Shown piece after piece: positions 28,979 through 39,374 of a DNA stretch of 64,000 nucleotides (positions are counted from its first letter, which is position 1; every line of letters starts with the position of its first letter). The stretch is taken from the NCBI RefSeq assembly GCF_025527015.1, contig NZ_JAODIM010000038.1, forward strand, positions 186,001 through 250,000. Direction: 5' to 3'. Below the pieces are notes generated by a model. The model was given only the letters and a program-made list of their open reading frames with translations. It did no database searches and was not told the DNA's origin. The position numbers were made by a program, and so were the translations under genes. Source of the DNA: Winslowiella arboricola (GTDB lineage: Bacteria > Pseudomonadota > Gammaproteobacteria > Enterobacterales > Enterobacteriaceae).

Positions 28979-29929
28979 ATGAACCAGCTAGAGGCATTAA
29001 AACAGTTCACTACCGTTGTGGCAGATAGTGGCGATATTGAATCGATTCGTAACTACCATCCTGAAGATGCTACCACCAACCCGTCACTGATTCTGAAAGC
29101 ATCCGGCCTCGACTCCTACAAGCACCTGATCGACGATGCAATTGATTACGCCAAAAAACAGGGCGGCAGCAAAGAGACGCAGATTATTAACGCCAGCGAC
29201 AAAGTGGCGATTAATCTCGGGATGGAAATCCTGAAAAGCGTCCCGGGCCGTGTGTCTACCGAAGTGGACGCCCGCCTCTCTTTTGACCGTGGTATGTGTG
29301 TCACCAAAGCAGAAAAACTGGTGAGAATGTACGAAGACCACGGCATTGACCGTTCACGTATCCTGATCAAGCTGGCGTCCACCTGGGAAGGGATCCGCGC
29401 GGCGGAAGAGCTGGAAAAAAATGGCATCAACTGTAACCTGACGCTGCTGTTCTCCTTCGCGCAGGCGCGCGCCTGTGCTGAAGCGGGTGTGTTCCTGATC
29501 TCCCCGTTCGTCGGCCGTATCTATGACTGGTACAACACCCGCAAGCCACTGGATCCGTATGTAGTCGATGAAGATCCGGGCGTTAAATCCGTGCGCGATA
29601 TCTATGAATATTACAAACAGCATCGCTATAACACCGTCATCATGGGTGCCAGCTTCCGTAAAGTTGAGCAGATTCTGGCGCTGGCGGGCTGCGATCGTCT
29701 GACGATCTCCCCTAACCTGCTGGAAGAGCTGCAGGCCAGCGATGCACCGGTAGAACGTAAACTGGCGCCGTCGACTGAAGCGTTCCATCAGCCAGCCTCG
29801 CTGTCTGAATCAGAGTTCCGCTGGGAGCATAACCAGGATCCTATGGCTGTAGAAAAACTGGCGGAAGGTATTCGTCAGTTCGCCGTCGACCAGCAGAAGC
29901 TGGAAGATGTGCTGGCCGCTAAGCTGTAA
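28979..29929 (+). CDS. talA: Transaldolase A
   Basis: A 316-residue cytoplasmic transaldolase moving a dihydroxyacetone unit between sedoheptulose 7-phosphate and glyceraldehyde 3-phosphate, giving erythrose 4-phosphate and fructose 6-phosphate. The Schiff-base lysine is in [19 protein letters not shown]. The aspartate near the N-terminus is in [11 protein letters not shown]. The sequence is closer to TalA than TalB, and the talA-tktB pair is as in E. coli. The product of the cluster upstream enters the pathway at this enzyme and the next. Confidence 0.95.
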   Translation: MNQLEALKQFTTVVADSGDIESIRNYHPEDATTNPSLILKASGLDSYKHLIDDAIDYAKKQGGSKETQIINASDKVAINLGMEILKSVPGRVSTEVDARLSFDRGMCVTKAEKLVRMYEDHGIDRSRILIKLASTWEGIRAAEELEKNGINCNLTLLFSFAQARACAEAGVFLISPFVGRIYDWYNTRKPLDPYVVDEDPGVKSVRDIYEYYKQHRYNTVIMGASFRKVEQILALAGCDRLTISPNLLEELQASDAPVERKLAPSTEAFHQPASLSESEFRWEHNQDPMAVEKLAEGIRQFAVDQQKLEDVLAAKL

Positions 29930-29960
29930 CTCAGCCGCATCATTACCGCGCTAACAGCAC

Positions 29961-29995
29961 GCACGGACGACAATTTCGTCGCCCGTGCTTTATTT
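29961..29995 (+). other. Stem-loop between talA and tktB
   Basis: GCACGG-A-CGAC pairs with GTCG-C-CCGTGC (ten pairs, one mismatch) over a six-base loop, followed by TTTATTT. It may be a partial terminator that lowers tktB relative to talA, or a processing site. Confidence 0.5.
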
Positions 29996-30021
29996 CCCGA
30001 ACCAAAAACAGGGGAGAAGAT

Positions 30022-32022
30022 ATGTCTTCACGTAGAGAGCTTGCTAACGCAATTCGTGCGCTCAGTATGGATGCCGTACAGAAAGCCAAATCGGGCCATC
30101 CCGGTGCGCCTATGGGGATGGCAGACATCGCCGAAGTGCTCTGGCGCGATTTCCTCAAGCACAATCCGACCAATCCGGCATGGGCCGATCGCGACCGCTT
30201 TATCCTCTCTAACGGTCACGGCTCGATGTTGCTGTACAGCCTGCTGCACCTCAGCGGCTACGATCTGCCGATCGAAGAGCTGAAAAACTTCCGCCAGCTG
30301 CATTCGAAAACGCCTGGTCACCCTGAAATTGGCTATACCCCGGGCGTGGAAACCACCACCGGGCCGCTGGGCCAGGGTCTGGCTAATGCCGTGGGTCTGG
30401 CTATCGCCGAACGTACGCTGGGCGCGCAGTTTAACCGCCCGGACCACGATATTGTCGACCACTTCACCTATGTGTTTATGGGCGATGGCTGCCTGATGGA
30501 AGGCATCTCCCATGAAGTCTCTTCGCTGGCGGGTACGCTGGGTCTCGGCAAGCTGATTGGTTTCTACGATCACAACGGCATCTCCATCGATGGTGAAACC
30601 GCTGGCTGGTTTACCGATGACACCGCTAAACGTTTCGAAGCCTATAACTGGCATGTGGTGCATGAAATTGATGGCCACGATCCGGCGGCGGTCGCCGCGG
30701 CGATTAAAGAAGCGCAGAGCGTAACCGATAAGCCATCGCTGATTATCTGCCGCACCATTATTGGCTTTGGTTCGCCAAATAAAGCCGGTAAAGAGGAAGC
30801 GCATGGCGCGGCGCTGGGTGACGAAGAAGTGGCGCTGACGCGTAAAGCATTGGGCTGGAATTATCCGCCGTTTGAAATTCCAAAAGAGATTTATGGCCAG
30901 TGGGATGCCAAAAACGCCGGCCAGCAAAAAGAGAAGAGCTGGAACGATAAGTTCGCGGCTTACAAAGCGGCGCATCCTGAGCTGGCGCAAGAGTTTGCCC
31001 GCCGTATGGATGGCGGTATGCCAGAAAACTGGCAGGCCGAAGCGCAGAAATATATCGCTGATTTGCAGGCCAATCCGCAGAAAATCGCCAGCCGTAAAGC
31101 GTCGCAAAATGCACTGGAAACCTACGGCAAGTTACTGCCGGAGTTCCTCGGTGGTTCCGCTGACCTGGCGCCAAGTAACCTGACGATCTGGTCTGGCTCG
31201 AAGTCGATTAAAGATGATATCGCCGGTAATTATATCCATTACGGCGTGCGTGAGTTCGGCATGACGGCGATTGCCAACGGTATCGCCCATCATGGCGGCT
31301 TTGTGCCTTACACCGCTACCTTCCTGATGTTTGTCGAGTATGCGCGTAACGCCGCGCGTATGGCGGCGCTGATGAAGGCGCGGCAGATTATGGTCTATAC
31401 CCATGACTCGATTGGCCTTGGCGAAGATGGTCCGACTCACCAGCCGGTTGAACAGCTCGCCAGCCTGCGTCTGACGCCAAATATGAGCGTCTGGCGTCCG
31501 TGTGACCAGGTTGAAACGGCAGTGGCATGGAAACACGCCGTTGAGCGCCATAACGGCCCTACTGCGCTGATCCTGTCACGTCAGAATCTGGCGCAGCCGG
31601 AACGCAGTCAGGCCCAGCTGGAGAATATTTCACGCGGTGCTTATATTCTGCAGGATGCAGACGGCACGCCGGATGTGATTCTTATCGCTACCGGTTCAGA
31701 AGTGGAGATCACGCTGGGTGCAGCGCAGAAACTTAGCGTCAGCGGCCATAAGGTGCGCGTGGTGTCGATGCCGTCCACTGATATCTTTGATAAACAGGAC
31801 GTCGCATACCGTGAATCGGTGCTGCCTTCAACCGTCAGCAAGCGTGTGGCGGTAGAAGCAGGTATTGCCGATTACTGGTACAAGTATGTTGGCCTGAACG
31901 GTGCGATTGTCGGCATGACCGGGTTTGGTGAATCGGCTCCGGCGGACAAGCTGTTTGCTGAGTTCGGCTTTACGGTGGAAAATATCGTCAGCCATGCGGA
32001 AGCGCTGTTGAAACCACACTGA
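30022..32022 (+). CDS. tktB: Transketolase B
   Basis: A 666-residue thiamine-diphosphate enzyme moving two-carbon units in the pentose phosphate pathway. The ThDP/metal site is in [22 protein letters not shown] (GDG ... ending in the Asn of [11 protein letters not shown]), and the catalytic histidines are in [20 protein letters not shown] and [19 protein letters not shown]. The length and its place after talA fit TktB rather than TktA. It ends before a REP pair whose right unit is followed by T6, probably the transcript end. Confidence 0.94.
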   Translation: MSSRRELANAIRALSMDAVQKAKSGHPGAPMGMADIAEVLWRDFLKHNPTNPAWADRDRFILSNGHGSMLLYSLLHLSGYDLPIEELKNFRQLHSKTPGHPEIGYTPGVETTTGPLGQGLANAVGLAIAERTLGAQFNRPDHDIVDHFTYVFMGDGCLMEGISHEVSSLAGTLGLGKLIGFYDHNGISIDGETAGWFTDDTAKRFEAYNWHVVHEIDGHDPAAVAAAIKEAQSVTDKPSLIICRTIIGFGSPNKAGKEEAHGAALGDEEVALTRKALGWNYPPFEIPKEIYGQWDAKNAGQQKEKSWNDKFAAYKAAHPELAQEFARRMDGGMPENWQAEAQKYIADLQANPQKIASRKASQNALETYGKLLPEFLGGSADLAPSNLTIWSGSKSIKDDIAGNYIHYGVREFGMTAIANGIAHHGGFVPYTATFLMFVEYARNAARMAALMKARQIMVYTHDSIGLGEDGPTHQPVEQLASLRLTPNMSVWRPCDQVETAVAWKHAVERHNGPTALILSRQNLAQPERSQAQLENISRGAYILQDADGTPDVILIATGSEVEITLGAAQKLSVSGHKVRVVSMPSTDIFDKQDVAYRESVLPSTVSKRVAVEAGIADYWYKYVGLNGAIVGMTGFGESAPADKLFAEFGFTVENIVSHAEALLKPH

Positions 32023-32074
32023 TAAAACCGGCGGCGGAAACGCCGTCATTACGGTTGATGCAAATCATTGACAC

Positions 32075-32133
32075 GGGCGGCGAGAACGCCGCCCCTACAG
32101 ACGTTTTTTGTAGGGGCGGCGTTCTCGCCGCCC
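32075..32133. repeat. Inverted REP pair (BIME), copy 4, doubling as a terminator
   Basis: Units at 32075-32098 (ending CTAC) and 32110-32133 (starting GTAG) are perfect inverted repeats across 11 bases. TTTTTTA follows the right unit, so on the plus strand the element looks like a terminator for tktB. Confidence 0.88.
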
Positions 32134-32137
32134 TTTT

Positions 32138-33205
32138 TTATTCCGCTATCGGCGCCTGATTGCTGACCCATAATGTCGGCCACGCATCGCTGCCGTGCCA
32201 GTTATCACAGGTTGACTCTTCGGCATAATCCGCCAGCACAAAACGTTGTCCGTTAAACTGCCAGCGCGAGGTATTGCCGCAATCCCCCAACCCGCGACCT
32301 TTGGAAAACGTAATCAACTGCCCGCTGGCGGCGTCATATTCGGCGTTAATCAGCTCCATCTGCTTCTCGGTGCGATTCGGCGGCGTAAATGGCAGCTCAA
32401 GGCTGATTCCGCGCGCCACATACGGCAGCGTGCGCGTCACTTCAAACGCTAAATAGATCACGTTATAAGCGCCCATTTCACAACTGACCAGCAACAGCGC
32501 TTTATTATCGGTTAACGGCGCAACGCTGACCTCGCGGCGCATCGGATCCAGGGAGCACTCATCGGTGTTTACCCGCCAGGTGGCAAAATCAATCAGCCCG
32601 TTACTCTCTTCCCGCGTCAGCGGCGCCGGAGCATGCTCTGCACGCTCAGGCTGTGGCGGCGCAGGTTCCGGCGGCACATCGAAAGTGACGCGATCGCCAC
32701 GCCTGACCCAGGCGCTCATGCCATTCACCCTGCCCTGAATATCATCCATCAACAGCAGCGCCGCTTTCATGCCGTGCAGCGAGATGGTCGCCTGCGGGCG
32801 GTATGTCAGCTGCATCTCATCAGCATCCATAATCTGGGCGAGGAACTCATCAATCGAGATGGCATAGGAAGTGGCAAGATGATGGGGTTCAACCGTCCAG
32901 TGTTTCAGATCCGGCCGCAGACGCTGCTGATCGAGCAACAGGTTATCCTGCAACGAACCGCCACTCAGTTCACCAGTGTACTGATTGCCATAATCAATCC
33001 GCAGCAGCGGACGATCGTTGCTGCCCGCATGGCGGGAAATGGTCATCACCAGACTGTTTTCACCGGAGACACTGCGGGCCTCACAAAAGTTAAGGTTATT
33101 GCAGGTCACTTGCCAGTCGGAAATTGTCTTTTGCAATGGCTCTGCCCGCACGCTCGCGACGAACAGAAAAGGCAACAAAAGCAGCGACTTCATCCAATAA
33201 GGCAT
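32138..33205 (-). CDS. ypfG: Periplasmic DUF1176 protein YpfG
   Basis: A 355-residue exported protein with a signal peptide (MKSLLLLPFLFVASVRAEP). The mature part begins LQKTISDWQVTCNNLNFCEAR, as in E. coli YpfG, with paired cysteines at TCNNLNFC and near the C-terminus (GLGDCGNTS, ESTCDNWHGSDAWPTLW), likely disulfides. A start four codons later is possible; neither has a strong ribosome site. Function unknown. It lies between tktB and nudK exactly as in E. coli. Confidence 0.88.
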   Translation of the reverse strand: MPYWMKSLLLLPFLFVASVRAEPLQKTISDWQVTCNNLNFCEARSVSGENSLVMTISRHAGSNDRPLLRIDYGNQYTGELSGGSLQDNLLLDQQRLRPDLKHWTVEPHHLATSYAISIDEFLAQIMDADEMQLTYRPQATISLHGMKAALLLMDDIQGRVNGMSAWVRRGDRVTFDVPPEPAPPQPERAEHAPAPLTREESNGLIDFATWRVNTDECSLDPMRREVSVAPLTDNKALLLVSCEMGAYNVIYLAFEVTRTLPYVARGISLELPFTPPNRTEKQMELINAEYDAASGQLITFSKGRGLGDCGNTSRWQFNGQRFVLADYAEESTCDNWHGSDAWPTLWVSNQAPIAE

Positions 33206-33466
33206 TAAATAATCAGGTCCCCGAAATATTCATATGGTGATAATAACGCAACGGCAGACGATCAACATGTCTTAATCTGTGACTCAGACCATAAAGCGGC
33301 ACCGATCGCGGAAAGAACAGGCTGAAAAGAGAGTGTTGATGAATTGTTATCATCCTGACGGGGCGTCAGTGGCTCAATCGGATTTGTCGGACAATTAACC
33401 CGACGGCAAAAAGAAGTGAGGCGGGCAGAGGAAAAAGCAGGCGACCGGTCGTCGCCCTCCAAATGA

Positions 33467-34045
33467 TTACGCTTTCAGCCATCCGGCCAGCTGAGCATGT
33501 TGCAGCAACATAATGGTCTTACCGTCGCGGATACGACCCTCTTTCACCATCGCCAGCGCCGTCGGGAAACTCACTTCCAGCACATCGATAGCTTCATCTT
33601 CCACGCCGCCGCCGGCATTATCGCGCAGTGACTCATCGTATTCTGCGGCAAAGAAGTGTACCAGCTCCGTCACGCCGCCTGGCGACATATAGGCTTCATA
33701 CAGTTTCTCCACCTTACCAACCGCATAGCCGGTCTCTTCAATCGCCTCTTTACGGATGCAGTCTTCTGGTGAATCGTCGTCAAGCAGCCCGGCGCAGGCT
33801 TCAATCAGCATGCCATTTTCATTGCCATTGATATAAGTCGCGATACGAAACTGCGCTATCAGCACCACGCTATTTTTCTCGCGGTTATACAGCAGGATAG
33901 TCGCGCCATTACCGCGATCGTACACTTCGCGCTTATGACGCAGCGCCGTGCCATCTTTAGCGATCAGATCGTAGGTGAAATTGCGCAATACAAACCAGTT
34001 TTCTGACAGGATTTTATTCTTGATGATCTCGACTTTCGCTGACAT
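33467..34045 (-). CDS. nudK: GDP-mannose pyrophosphatase NudK
   Basis: A 192-residue Nudix hydrolase that splits GDP-mannose and related nucleotide sugars. The Nudix box is within [24 protein letters not shown], with the metal-binding REAIEE-type core as KEAIEETG. The family block [18 protein letters not shown] is conserved. The 261-base gap to ypfG holds no gene that I can support. Confidence 0.93.
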   Translation of the reverse strand: MSAKVEIIKNKILSENWFVLRNFTYDLIAKDGTALRHKREVYDRGNGATILLYNREKNSVVLIAQFRIATYINGNENGMLIEACAGLLDDDSPEDCIRKEAIEETGYAVGKVEKLYEAYMSPGGVTELVHFFAAEYDESLRDNAGGGVEDEAIDVLEVSFPTALAMVKEGRIRDGKTIMLLQHAQLAGWLKA

Positions 34046-34120
34046 AGCCTCTCCACGGCAAAGTTACGGAGCCTGTCATCTTAAGACGGAAAGCGGCGGA
34101 AAACTATCTTAAAGCAGGGA

Positions 34121-34149
34121 GAAAACAGGCCAGCGGATGCTGACCTGTT
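34121..34149 (-). terminator. Terminator after ansP
   Basis: On the minus strand AACAGGTCAGC-ATCC-GCTGGCCTGTT (one G-T pair) is followed by TTCTCC, eight bases beyond the ansP stop codon. Confidence 0.65.
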
Positions 34150-34157
34150 AAGCAGGC

Positions 34158-35663
34158 TTACTCAGGTTGCTCTTTCAGCGGACGATCCTGGTGCTCAGCA
34201 TTGTCATGTTGCGCGTGATAATCATGCTCAGTGGCGGCGATCGCATTGACGCGTTTACGTACGCCAAACCAGCCGAGAATCAGCACCACCGCGATTAACG
34301 GAATCGACGCAATGGTGTAAGTACCGTTGGGATAGTCAAATGCCATCAGTACCAGCACGCTGGCGAGGAACAGCAGCGTCAGCCACGAAGTAAACGGCGC
34401 CCATGGCATTTTAAAGCTTACGTCGTCAGCTTTGCCCTCTTTAATCGCCTTACGCAGGCGCATCTGGCACACCACGATAAACGCCCAGGAGCTGATAATG
34501 CCCAGCGAGGCGATATTCAGCACAATCTCAAACACCTGCGACGGCACGTAGTAGTTAAGGATTACCCCGATGATATATACCGCAATGGTCGCCAGAATCC
34601 CGGCGTAAGGCACCTGCTGTTTGCTCATCTTCGACATAAACTGCGGTGCAGAACCGCCCATCGACATCGAACGCAGAATACGCCCGGTAGAGTAGAGACC
34701 GGAGTTCAGACTGGAGAGCGCCGCACTCAGCACCACAATATTCATAATGCTGCCGATATAGGGTACGCCCAGTTTGCTGAAGAAGGTGACAAACGGACTC
34801 TGCCCGGCCTGATAGGCATTCCACGGCAGCAGCAGAACCAGCAGCACCACCGAACCGACATAGAACAGACCGATACGCCAGATCACGCTGTTAATCGCTT
34901 TTGGCAGTACCGTTTCCGGGTTTTTGCACTCCCCCGCCGCGGTACCCACCAGCTCAATCGAGGCAAAGGCAAATACCACCCCCTGCACCAGCACCAGCGC
35001 CGGTAACAGGCCATGCGGGAAAAATCCGCCATTGTCGGTAATCAGATGGAAGCCGGTGGCATTGCCATCAAGGATTTTTCCGCTGCCAAGGAAGACCGTA
35101 CCGACCACCAGGAACACCACAATCGCCAGCACTTTAACCAGCGCAAACCAGAACTCCATCTCGGCAAACCACTTTACACCGATCATATTCATGGTACCGA
35201 CTATCGCCAGCGCGCCCAGTGCAAATACCCATTGCGGCACATCACCAAAAGCGCCCCAGTAGTGCATATAGAGCGCCACTGCGGTGATATCGACAATACC
35301 GGTCATTGCCCAGTTAACGAAGTACATCCAGCCTGCAACGTAGGAGGCTTTTTCGCCAAGAAATTCACGGGCATAAGAGACAAAGCTGCCACTGGAAGGG
35401 CGATGAAGCACCAGTTCGCCCAGCGCACGTAAAATAAAGAATGAGAAGATCCCGCAAACTAAGTAGACCACCGCCAGTGCCGGACCGGCAGCCTGCAAGC
35501 GTCCACCGGCACCAAGGAACAGACCGGTTCCTATCGCGCCACCGATAGCAATCATCTGAACCTGACGATTACCCATCGCTTTCTGATAGCCAGTATCATG
35601 AGAATTCAACCAGCGTCTTTTTGCAGCGCGAGCATCAGCGGCGCTTTTTTTCGTAGCTTTCAT
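34158..35663 (-). CDS. ansP: L-asparagine permease
   Basis: An amino-acid permease of the APC superfamily, 501 residues with twelve predicted membrane segments. The family hallmark [17 protein letters not shown] follows a cytoplasmic stretch [21 protein letters not shown] that is nearly the same as in E. coli AnsP, and the run of identity continues through [21 protein letters not shown] start it at [17 protein letters not shown], behind AGGAAACAGGA; the open frame upstream has no ribosome site. In E. coli ansP lies elsewhere, so its place here is lineage-specific. Confidence 0.92.
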   Translation of the reverse strand: MKATKKSAADARAAKRRWLNSHDTGYQKAMGNRQVQMIAIGGAIGTGLFLGAGGRLQAAGPALAVVYLVCGIFSFFILRALGELVLHRPSSGSFVSYAREFLGEKASYVAGWMYFVNWAMTGIVDITAVALYMHYWGAFGDVPQWVFALGALAIVGTMNMIGVKWFAEMEFWFALVKVLAIVVFLVVGTVFLGSGKILDGNATGFHLITDNGGFFPHGLLPALVLVQGVVFAFASIELVGTAAGECKNPETVLPKAINSVIWRIGLFYVGSVVLLVLLLPWNAYQAGQSPFVTFFSKLGVPYIGSIMNIVVLSAALSSLNSGLYSTGRILRSMSMGGSAPQFMSKMSKQQVPYAGILATIAVYIIGVILNYYVPSQVFEIVLNIASLGIISSWAFIVVCQMRLRKAIKEGKADDVSFKMPWAPFTSWLTLLFLASVLVLMAFDYPNGTYTIASIPLIAVVLILGWFGVRKRVNAIAATEHDYHAQHDNAEHQDRPLKEQPE

Positions 35664-35933
35664 TATCAATCCTGTTTCCTGTCCAATAATAGAGCGCCTG
35701 TACGCTCTACCCATCGCCACCGGTATAACCAATCGTTTGCGTTCCACCGCTGGCAAGGGGGGGAAGTGGCTATCATCCTGTTATTTATAATGTTGCGGAT
35801 GATGCTAATTTTACGGCGATGAATCCTACCCGTTCTCCGTGAACGAAGCAAAATATCCCATAATGGAATTCGTTATGATTTGTAATTATGTGGACTGGCA
35901 GCAGGAAAAGTTGCGTTTAGCTTGACGCATAGC

Positions 35934-35963
35934 AAAAAAAACCGACCGTAAAACTCGGTCGGT
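35934..35963 (-). terminator. Terminator of the DUF1471 gene
   Basis: On the minus strand ACCGACCG-AGTTTTA-CGGTCGGT is followed by TTTTTTT. It ends the small gene at 36019. The rest of the 35664-36018 gap holds the ansP promoter side and no gene. Confidence 0.85.
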
Positions 35964-36018
35964 TCAGTCGATGCCCGCAGGCAAACTAAGGCTACAGGAT
36001 GGAAGGTAAAAAACAGGT

Positions 36019-36294
36019 TTAGCGATAAATCTCGGCGGTCCCGCTCCACAGGCTGGAATCGCCTGGGTTATCGACGCCAACAACACGATAATGGGTGGCG
36101 CCCATCTCTTCAGCTTTCTGTGAAAGCGTGCGGGTGGCGTCATCTAGTGTACCGTTGACGCCTGAGATGGATACACTACCTATGCTTTGCAAACCCTGAC
36201 TCTGCTGACGATCGACCTCAGTGGCGGCCATCGCCGTAAATGAAGTGGTAGCAAACAGGGCGACAGCAATAATTGCCGGTAATTTAATCTTCAT
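36019..36294 (-). CDS. Small periplasmic DUF1471 (BhsA/McbA-type) protein
   Basis: A 91-residue protein with a clear signal peptide (IKLPAIIAVALFATTSFTAMAA) and a compact C-terminal domain (IGSVSISGVNGTLDDATRTL, EEMGATHYRVVGV) of the DUF1471/YhcN-BhsA family. These proteins are stress-induced and influence biofilm and surface properties. GAGGAG lies upstream. It stands alone between two terminator/promoter regions. Which paralogue it corresponds to cannot be decided here. Confidence 0.85.
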   Translation of the reverse strand: MKIKLPAIIAVALFATTSFTAMAATEVDRQQSQGLQSIGSVSISGVNGTLDDATRTLSQKAEEMGATHYRVVGVDNPGDSSLWSGTAEIYR

Positions 36295-36644
36295 CAGATG
36301 CTCCTCAGAACACGTTATTCGTTAGTTGATTCGTTAATCACGAGATTGATTATTACCGTTACAATGAAAGGCAACGTGAGGCGCAGGTAAAAGCATTAAA
36401 GCTTTGTGAAGAGAAGCGGCGGGAATCCAGGGAAACGTCAGGATAAGTCGCCTTTTGTGTCAACAGTAACCTGATGTGATAAACATGCAGGGCAATGAAA
36501 CACTTCTCCATACGCATGTCAGTAGTTCTCACCACCATCATGCTTACCTGCTTTGCTTACTCCTCAGCGCCACCATCAATCGCTCACTTTCCCCCTGCAG
36601 CGCAAAACGGTCGATATTGCCTGAGTCAGGCCGACTATCTTATT

Positions 36645-36681
36645 CATAGCCCTTGCTAACTAATATAGCCGATGCTATACC
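36645..36681 (+). promoter_or_regulatory. sitA promoter covered by two MntR-like boxes
   Basis: ATAGC-CCTT-GCTAA (36646-36659) and ATAGC-CGAT-GCTAT (36665-36678) both match the MntR box (ATAGC-N4-GCTAT), centre to centre 19 bases. A promoter TTGCTA (36653-36658), 17 bases, TATACC (36676-36681) lies within them, so manganese-bound MntR would block RNA polymerase. The remaining 36295-36799 sequence shows no supported gene. Confidence 0.65.
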
Positions 36682-36799
36682 TGTATATAAAAGCGCCTCT
36701 GATTGCCGAATAACCCACCGCACCATTTCGGCCAGAGCAGTGAAAAAATTAATTATCAGCAAATTGCATTGGTTGAAACTGAGTCTGAGGAAAGACCTG

Positions 36800-37723
36800 A
36801 TGAAGAAAACTTCTGGAAATACGCGGTCAATTTTTAATACGTGGCTGGCAACGTCAGCATTTGGACTGCTGTTGGCTTTTAGCGTCAGCAGCGTCCGCGC
36901 AGCAGAAAAGTTTAAGGTGGTGACCACCTTTACGGTTATTCAGGATATCGCGCAGAATATCGCCGGTGATGCGGCGGTGGTCGAGTCCATCACCCGCCCT
37001 GGCGCGGAGATCCATGATTATCAGCCCACCCCGCGTGATGTGATGAAAGCCCAGTCGGCGGATCTGATCTTATGGAACGGTCTCAATCTGGAGCGCTGGT
37101 TCAATCGTTTCTTTAGTAATCTGCATGATGTGCCTTCGGTGGTGGTAACAGAAGGCATCGAGCCGATGTCAGTGAGTGATGGCCCTTATTCCGGTAAGCC
37201 AAACCCGCATGCCTGGATGTCTCCGGCCAACGCACTGGTCTATATCGAAAATATTCGTCAGGCGCTGGTCAAATATGATCCAAATAACGCGCAAACCTAT
37301 AACCAGAATGCGAAAACCTATGCGGCAAAAATCGCTGCGCTGGATGCGCCGTTACGCGCCCGCCTTGACAAAATTCCTGATCAGCAGCGCTGGCTGGTGA
37401 CCAGTGAAGGCGCATTTAGCTACCTGGCGCGTGATTATCAGCTGAAAGAGGTGTGGTTATGGCCGATCAATGCCGACGAACAGGGTTCGCCACAGCAGGT
37501 AAAGCGGGTAATTGATACCGTACGTAAACAGCAGATCCCGGTGGTATTCAGTGAAAGCACCATTTCCGATAAACCGGCGAAACAGGTAAGTAAAGAGACG
37601 GGCGCACGCTATGGCGGCGTTCTCTATGTTGACTCGCTGTCGCAAGCCAACGGGCCAGTGCCAACCTATATCGACCTGCTGCAGGTAACGGTCGATACCA
37701 TTGCCAGAGGGTTCGGACAATGA
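36800..37723 (+). CDS. sitA: Periplasmic manganese/iron-binding protein SitA
   Basis: A 307-residue cluster-A1 metal-binding protein for Mn(II)/Fe(II) import. After a signal peptide ([19 protein letters not shown]) the four metal ligands are His in [10 protein letters not shown], His in NPHAWMSP, Glu in [10 protein letters not shown] and Asp in YVDSLSQ. I start it at [10 protein letters not shown], behind GAGGAAAG; the open frame upstream includes the promoter and is not coding. First gene of sitABCD, likely repressed by MntR. Confidence 0.93.
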   Translation: MKKTSGNTRSIFNTWLATSAFGLLLAFSVSSVRAAEKFKVVTTFTVIQDIAQNIAGDAAVVESITRPGAEIHDYQPTPRDVMKAQSADLILWNGLNLERWFNRFFSNLHDVPSVVVTEGIEPMSVSDGPYSGKPNPHAWMSPANALVYIENIRQALVKYDPNNAQTYNQNAKTYAAKIAALDAPLRARLDKIPDQQRWLVTSEGAFSYLARDYQLKEVWLWPINADEQGSPQQVKRVIDTVRKQQIPVVFSESTISDKPAKQVSKETGARYGGVLYVDSLSQANGPVPTYIDLLQVTVDTIARGFGQ

Positions 37724-38526
37724 CCACACCGGCGCATATTTCGCTGCAGAATATCACCGTCACTTATCGTAACGGCCATACCGCACTGAGCGACGCCAGT
37801 TTCGAGCTGAATGCAGGCAGCCTGTGCGCCCTGATTGGGGTCAATGGCAGCGGAAAATCAACGCTGTTTAAAAGCATTATGGGACTGGTAAAACCCTCCA
37901 GCGGTAAGGTGACCATTAACCAGCAGCCGGTGGCGAAAGCGCTGCGCAGCAACCTGATCGCTTATGTCCCGCAGACCGAAGAGGTGGACTGGAATTTTCC
38001 GGTGCTGGTTAACGATGTGGTGATGATGGGCCGTTACGGCAAGATGTCGTTTCTGCGCATTCCGTCGGCGGAGGATAAACGTCTTGTGGACCAGGCACTC
38101 GATCGCGTCGGCATGCTGCATCTGCGTAATCGCCAGATCGGTGAACTCTCCGGTGGTCAGCGCAAACGGGTGTTTCTCGCCCGCGCGCTGGCGCAGCAGG
38201 GGAAAATCCTGCTGCTTGATGAACCCTTTACCGGCGTGGATGTGCAAACGGAAAATGCCATCGTCGATATGCTGAAGTCCCTGCGTGACGAAGGCCATCT
38301 GCTGCTGGTGTCGACCCATAATCTCAGTTCGGTGCCCTCTTTTTGCGATCGGGTGGTGATGATCAATCGCACGGTCATCGCCGCCGGACCGACCGCCACC
38401 ACCTTTACCCATGACAACCTGCAACGCACCTTTGGCGGCGTGCTGAGTTACATCAACCTGCCCACTGATGCCGAACCCGCGCTGCGCCCACAGGATGCGC
38501 CACTGTTTGGAGGCCCGCCATCATGA
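37720..38526 (+). CDS. sitB: Manganese/iron ABC transporter ATPase SitB
   Basis: A 268-residue ATPase: Walker [13 protein letters not shown], signature [15 protein letters not shown], Walker [13 protein letters not shown], switch His in LLVSTHN. It drives metal import through SitC and SitD. The start overlaps sitA by ATGA, and the end overlaps sitC the same way. Confidence 0.95.
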   Translation: MTTPAHISLQNITVTYRNGHTALSDASFELNAGSLCALIGVNGSGKSTLFKSIMGLVKPSSGKVTINQQPVAKALRSNLIAYVPQTEEVDWNFPVLVNDVVMMGRYGKMSFLRIPSAEDKRLVDQALDRVGMLHLRNRQIGELSGGQRKRVFLARALAQQGKILLLDEPFTGVDVQTENAIVDMLKSLRDEGHLLLVSTHNLSSVPSFCDRVVMINRTVIAAGPTATTFTHDNLQRTFGGVLSYINLPTDAEPALRPQDAPLFGGPPS

Positions 38527-39374
38527 TGGCACTGCTGCTGGAGCCGTTTAATTATAACTATATGGTCAAAGCGATTGGCGTCAGTGCGCTGGTCGGCGCC
38601 AGTTGCGCCTTTTTATCGGCTTATCTGATGCTGAAAGGCTGGTCGTTGATGGGGGATGCGCTGTCACACTCGGTGGTGCCCGGAGTAGCCGCCGCTTATG
38701 CCATCGGCCTGCCCTATGCGCTGGGCGCATTTATTACTGGCATGCTGGCAGCACTGGGGATGACGCTGGTGCGCCATCTGACGCGTTTACGCGAGGATGC
38801 GATTATCGGTTTTGTCTTTTCGACCTTTTTTGCCGCCGGGTTGTTGATTATTTCGCTGAATCCGACCTCAATTAATATTCAGTCGATTATTTACGGCAAT
38901 ATTCTCGGCATCGCCGATGAAGATGTGATTCAGGTGGCGCTGATCAGCGGCGTATCGCTGCTGGTGATGGTGGTGATCTGGAAAGATCTGCTGGCGGTAT
39001 TTTTTGATGAAGGCCATGCAGTTTCGGTGGGGCTCTCGCCGCTGCGGCTAAAAATCATCTTCTTTACCCTGCTCAGCGCCTCTACGGTTGCCGCGCTGCA
39101 AACCGTCGGTGCCATTCTGGTGATTGCGATGGTGATCACCCCCGGCGCGACTGCATGGTTGCTGACCGATCGTTTCCCGCGCCTGCTGCTGATTGCCGTG
39201 GTGCTGGGCGCAGTGACCAGCGCGGTCGGCGCCTGGCTCAGCTATTACCTTGATGGCGCGACCGGCGGGGTAATCGTCAGCCTGCAAACCGCGGTGTTTC
39301 TGCTGGCTTTTGTCTTTGCGCCGAAATATGGCCTGCTATCCGGTCGTCGCAAAGCGCGAGGGAGCGCCGTATGA
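38523..39374 (+). CDS. sitC: Manganese/iron ABC transporter permease SitC
   Basis: A 283-residue inner-membrane permease of the ABC-3 family with about eight hydrophobic segments. The conserved block [20 protein letters not shown] and the C-terminal [21 protein letters not shown] are diagnostic of zinc/manganese importers. It overlaps both neighbours by ATGA. Confidence 0.94.
   Translation: MMALLLEPFNYNYMVKAIGVSALVGASCAFLSAYLMLKGWSLMGDALSHSVVPGVAAAYAIGLPYALGAFITGMLAALGMTLVRHLTRLREDAIIGFVFSTFFAAGLLIISLNPTSINIQSIIYGNILGIADEDVIQVALISGVSLLVMVVIWKDLLAVFFDEGHAVSVGLSPLRLKIIFFTLLSASTVAALQTVGAILVIAMVITPGATAWLLTDRFPRLLLIAVVLGAVTSAVGAWLSYYLDGATGGVIVSLQTAVFLLAFVFAPKYGLLSGRRKARGSAV

Noticed and set aside
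28640-28980. A small RNA in the talA upstream region
   Set aside because: A terminator-like stem is explained by the RpiB-like gene, and no promoter or second terminator defines a transcript.
30028-31107. A 359-codon open frame antisense to tktB
   Set aside because: Same reason: a shadow of transketolase codon use, with no recognisable motif.
36359-36541. A 60-codon reverse ORF between the DUF1471 gene and sitA
   Set aside because: No ribosome site or family pattern, and atypical composition.
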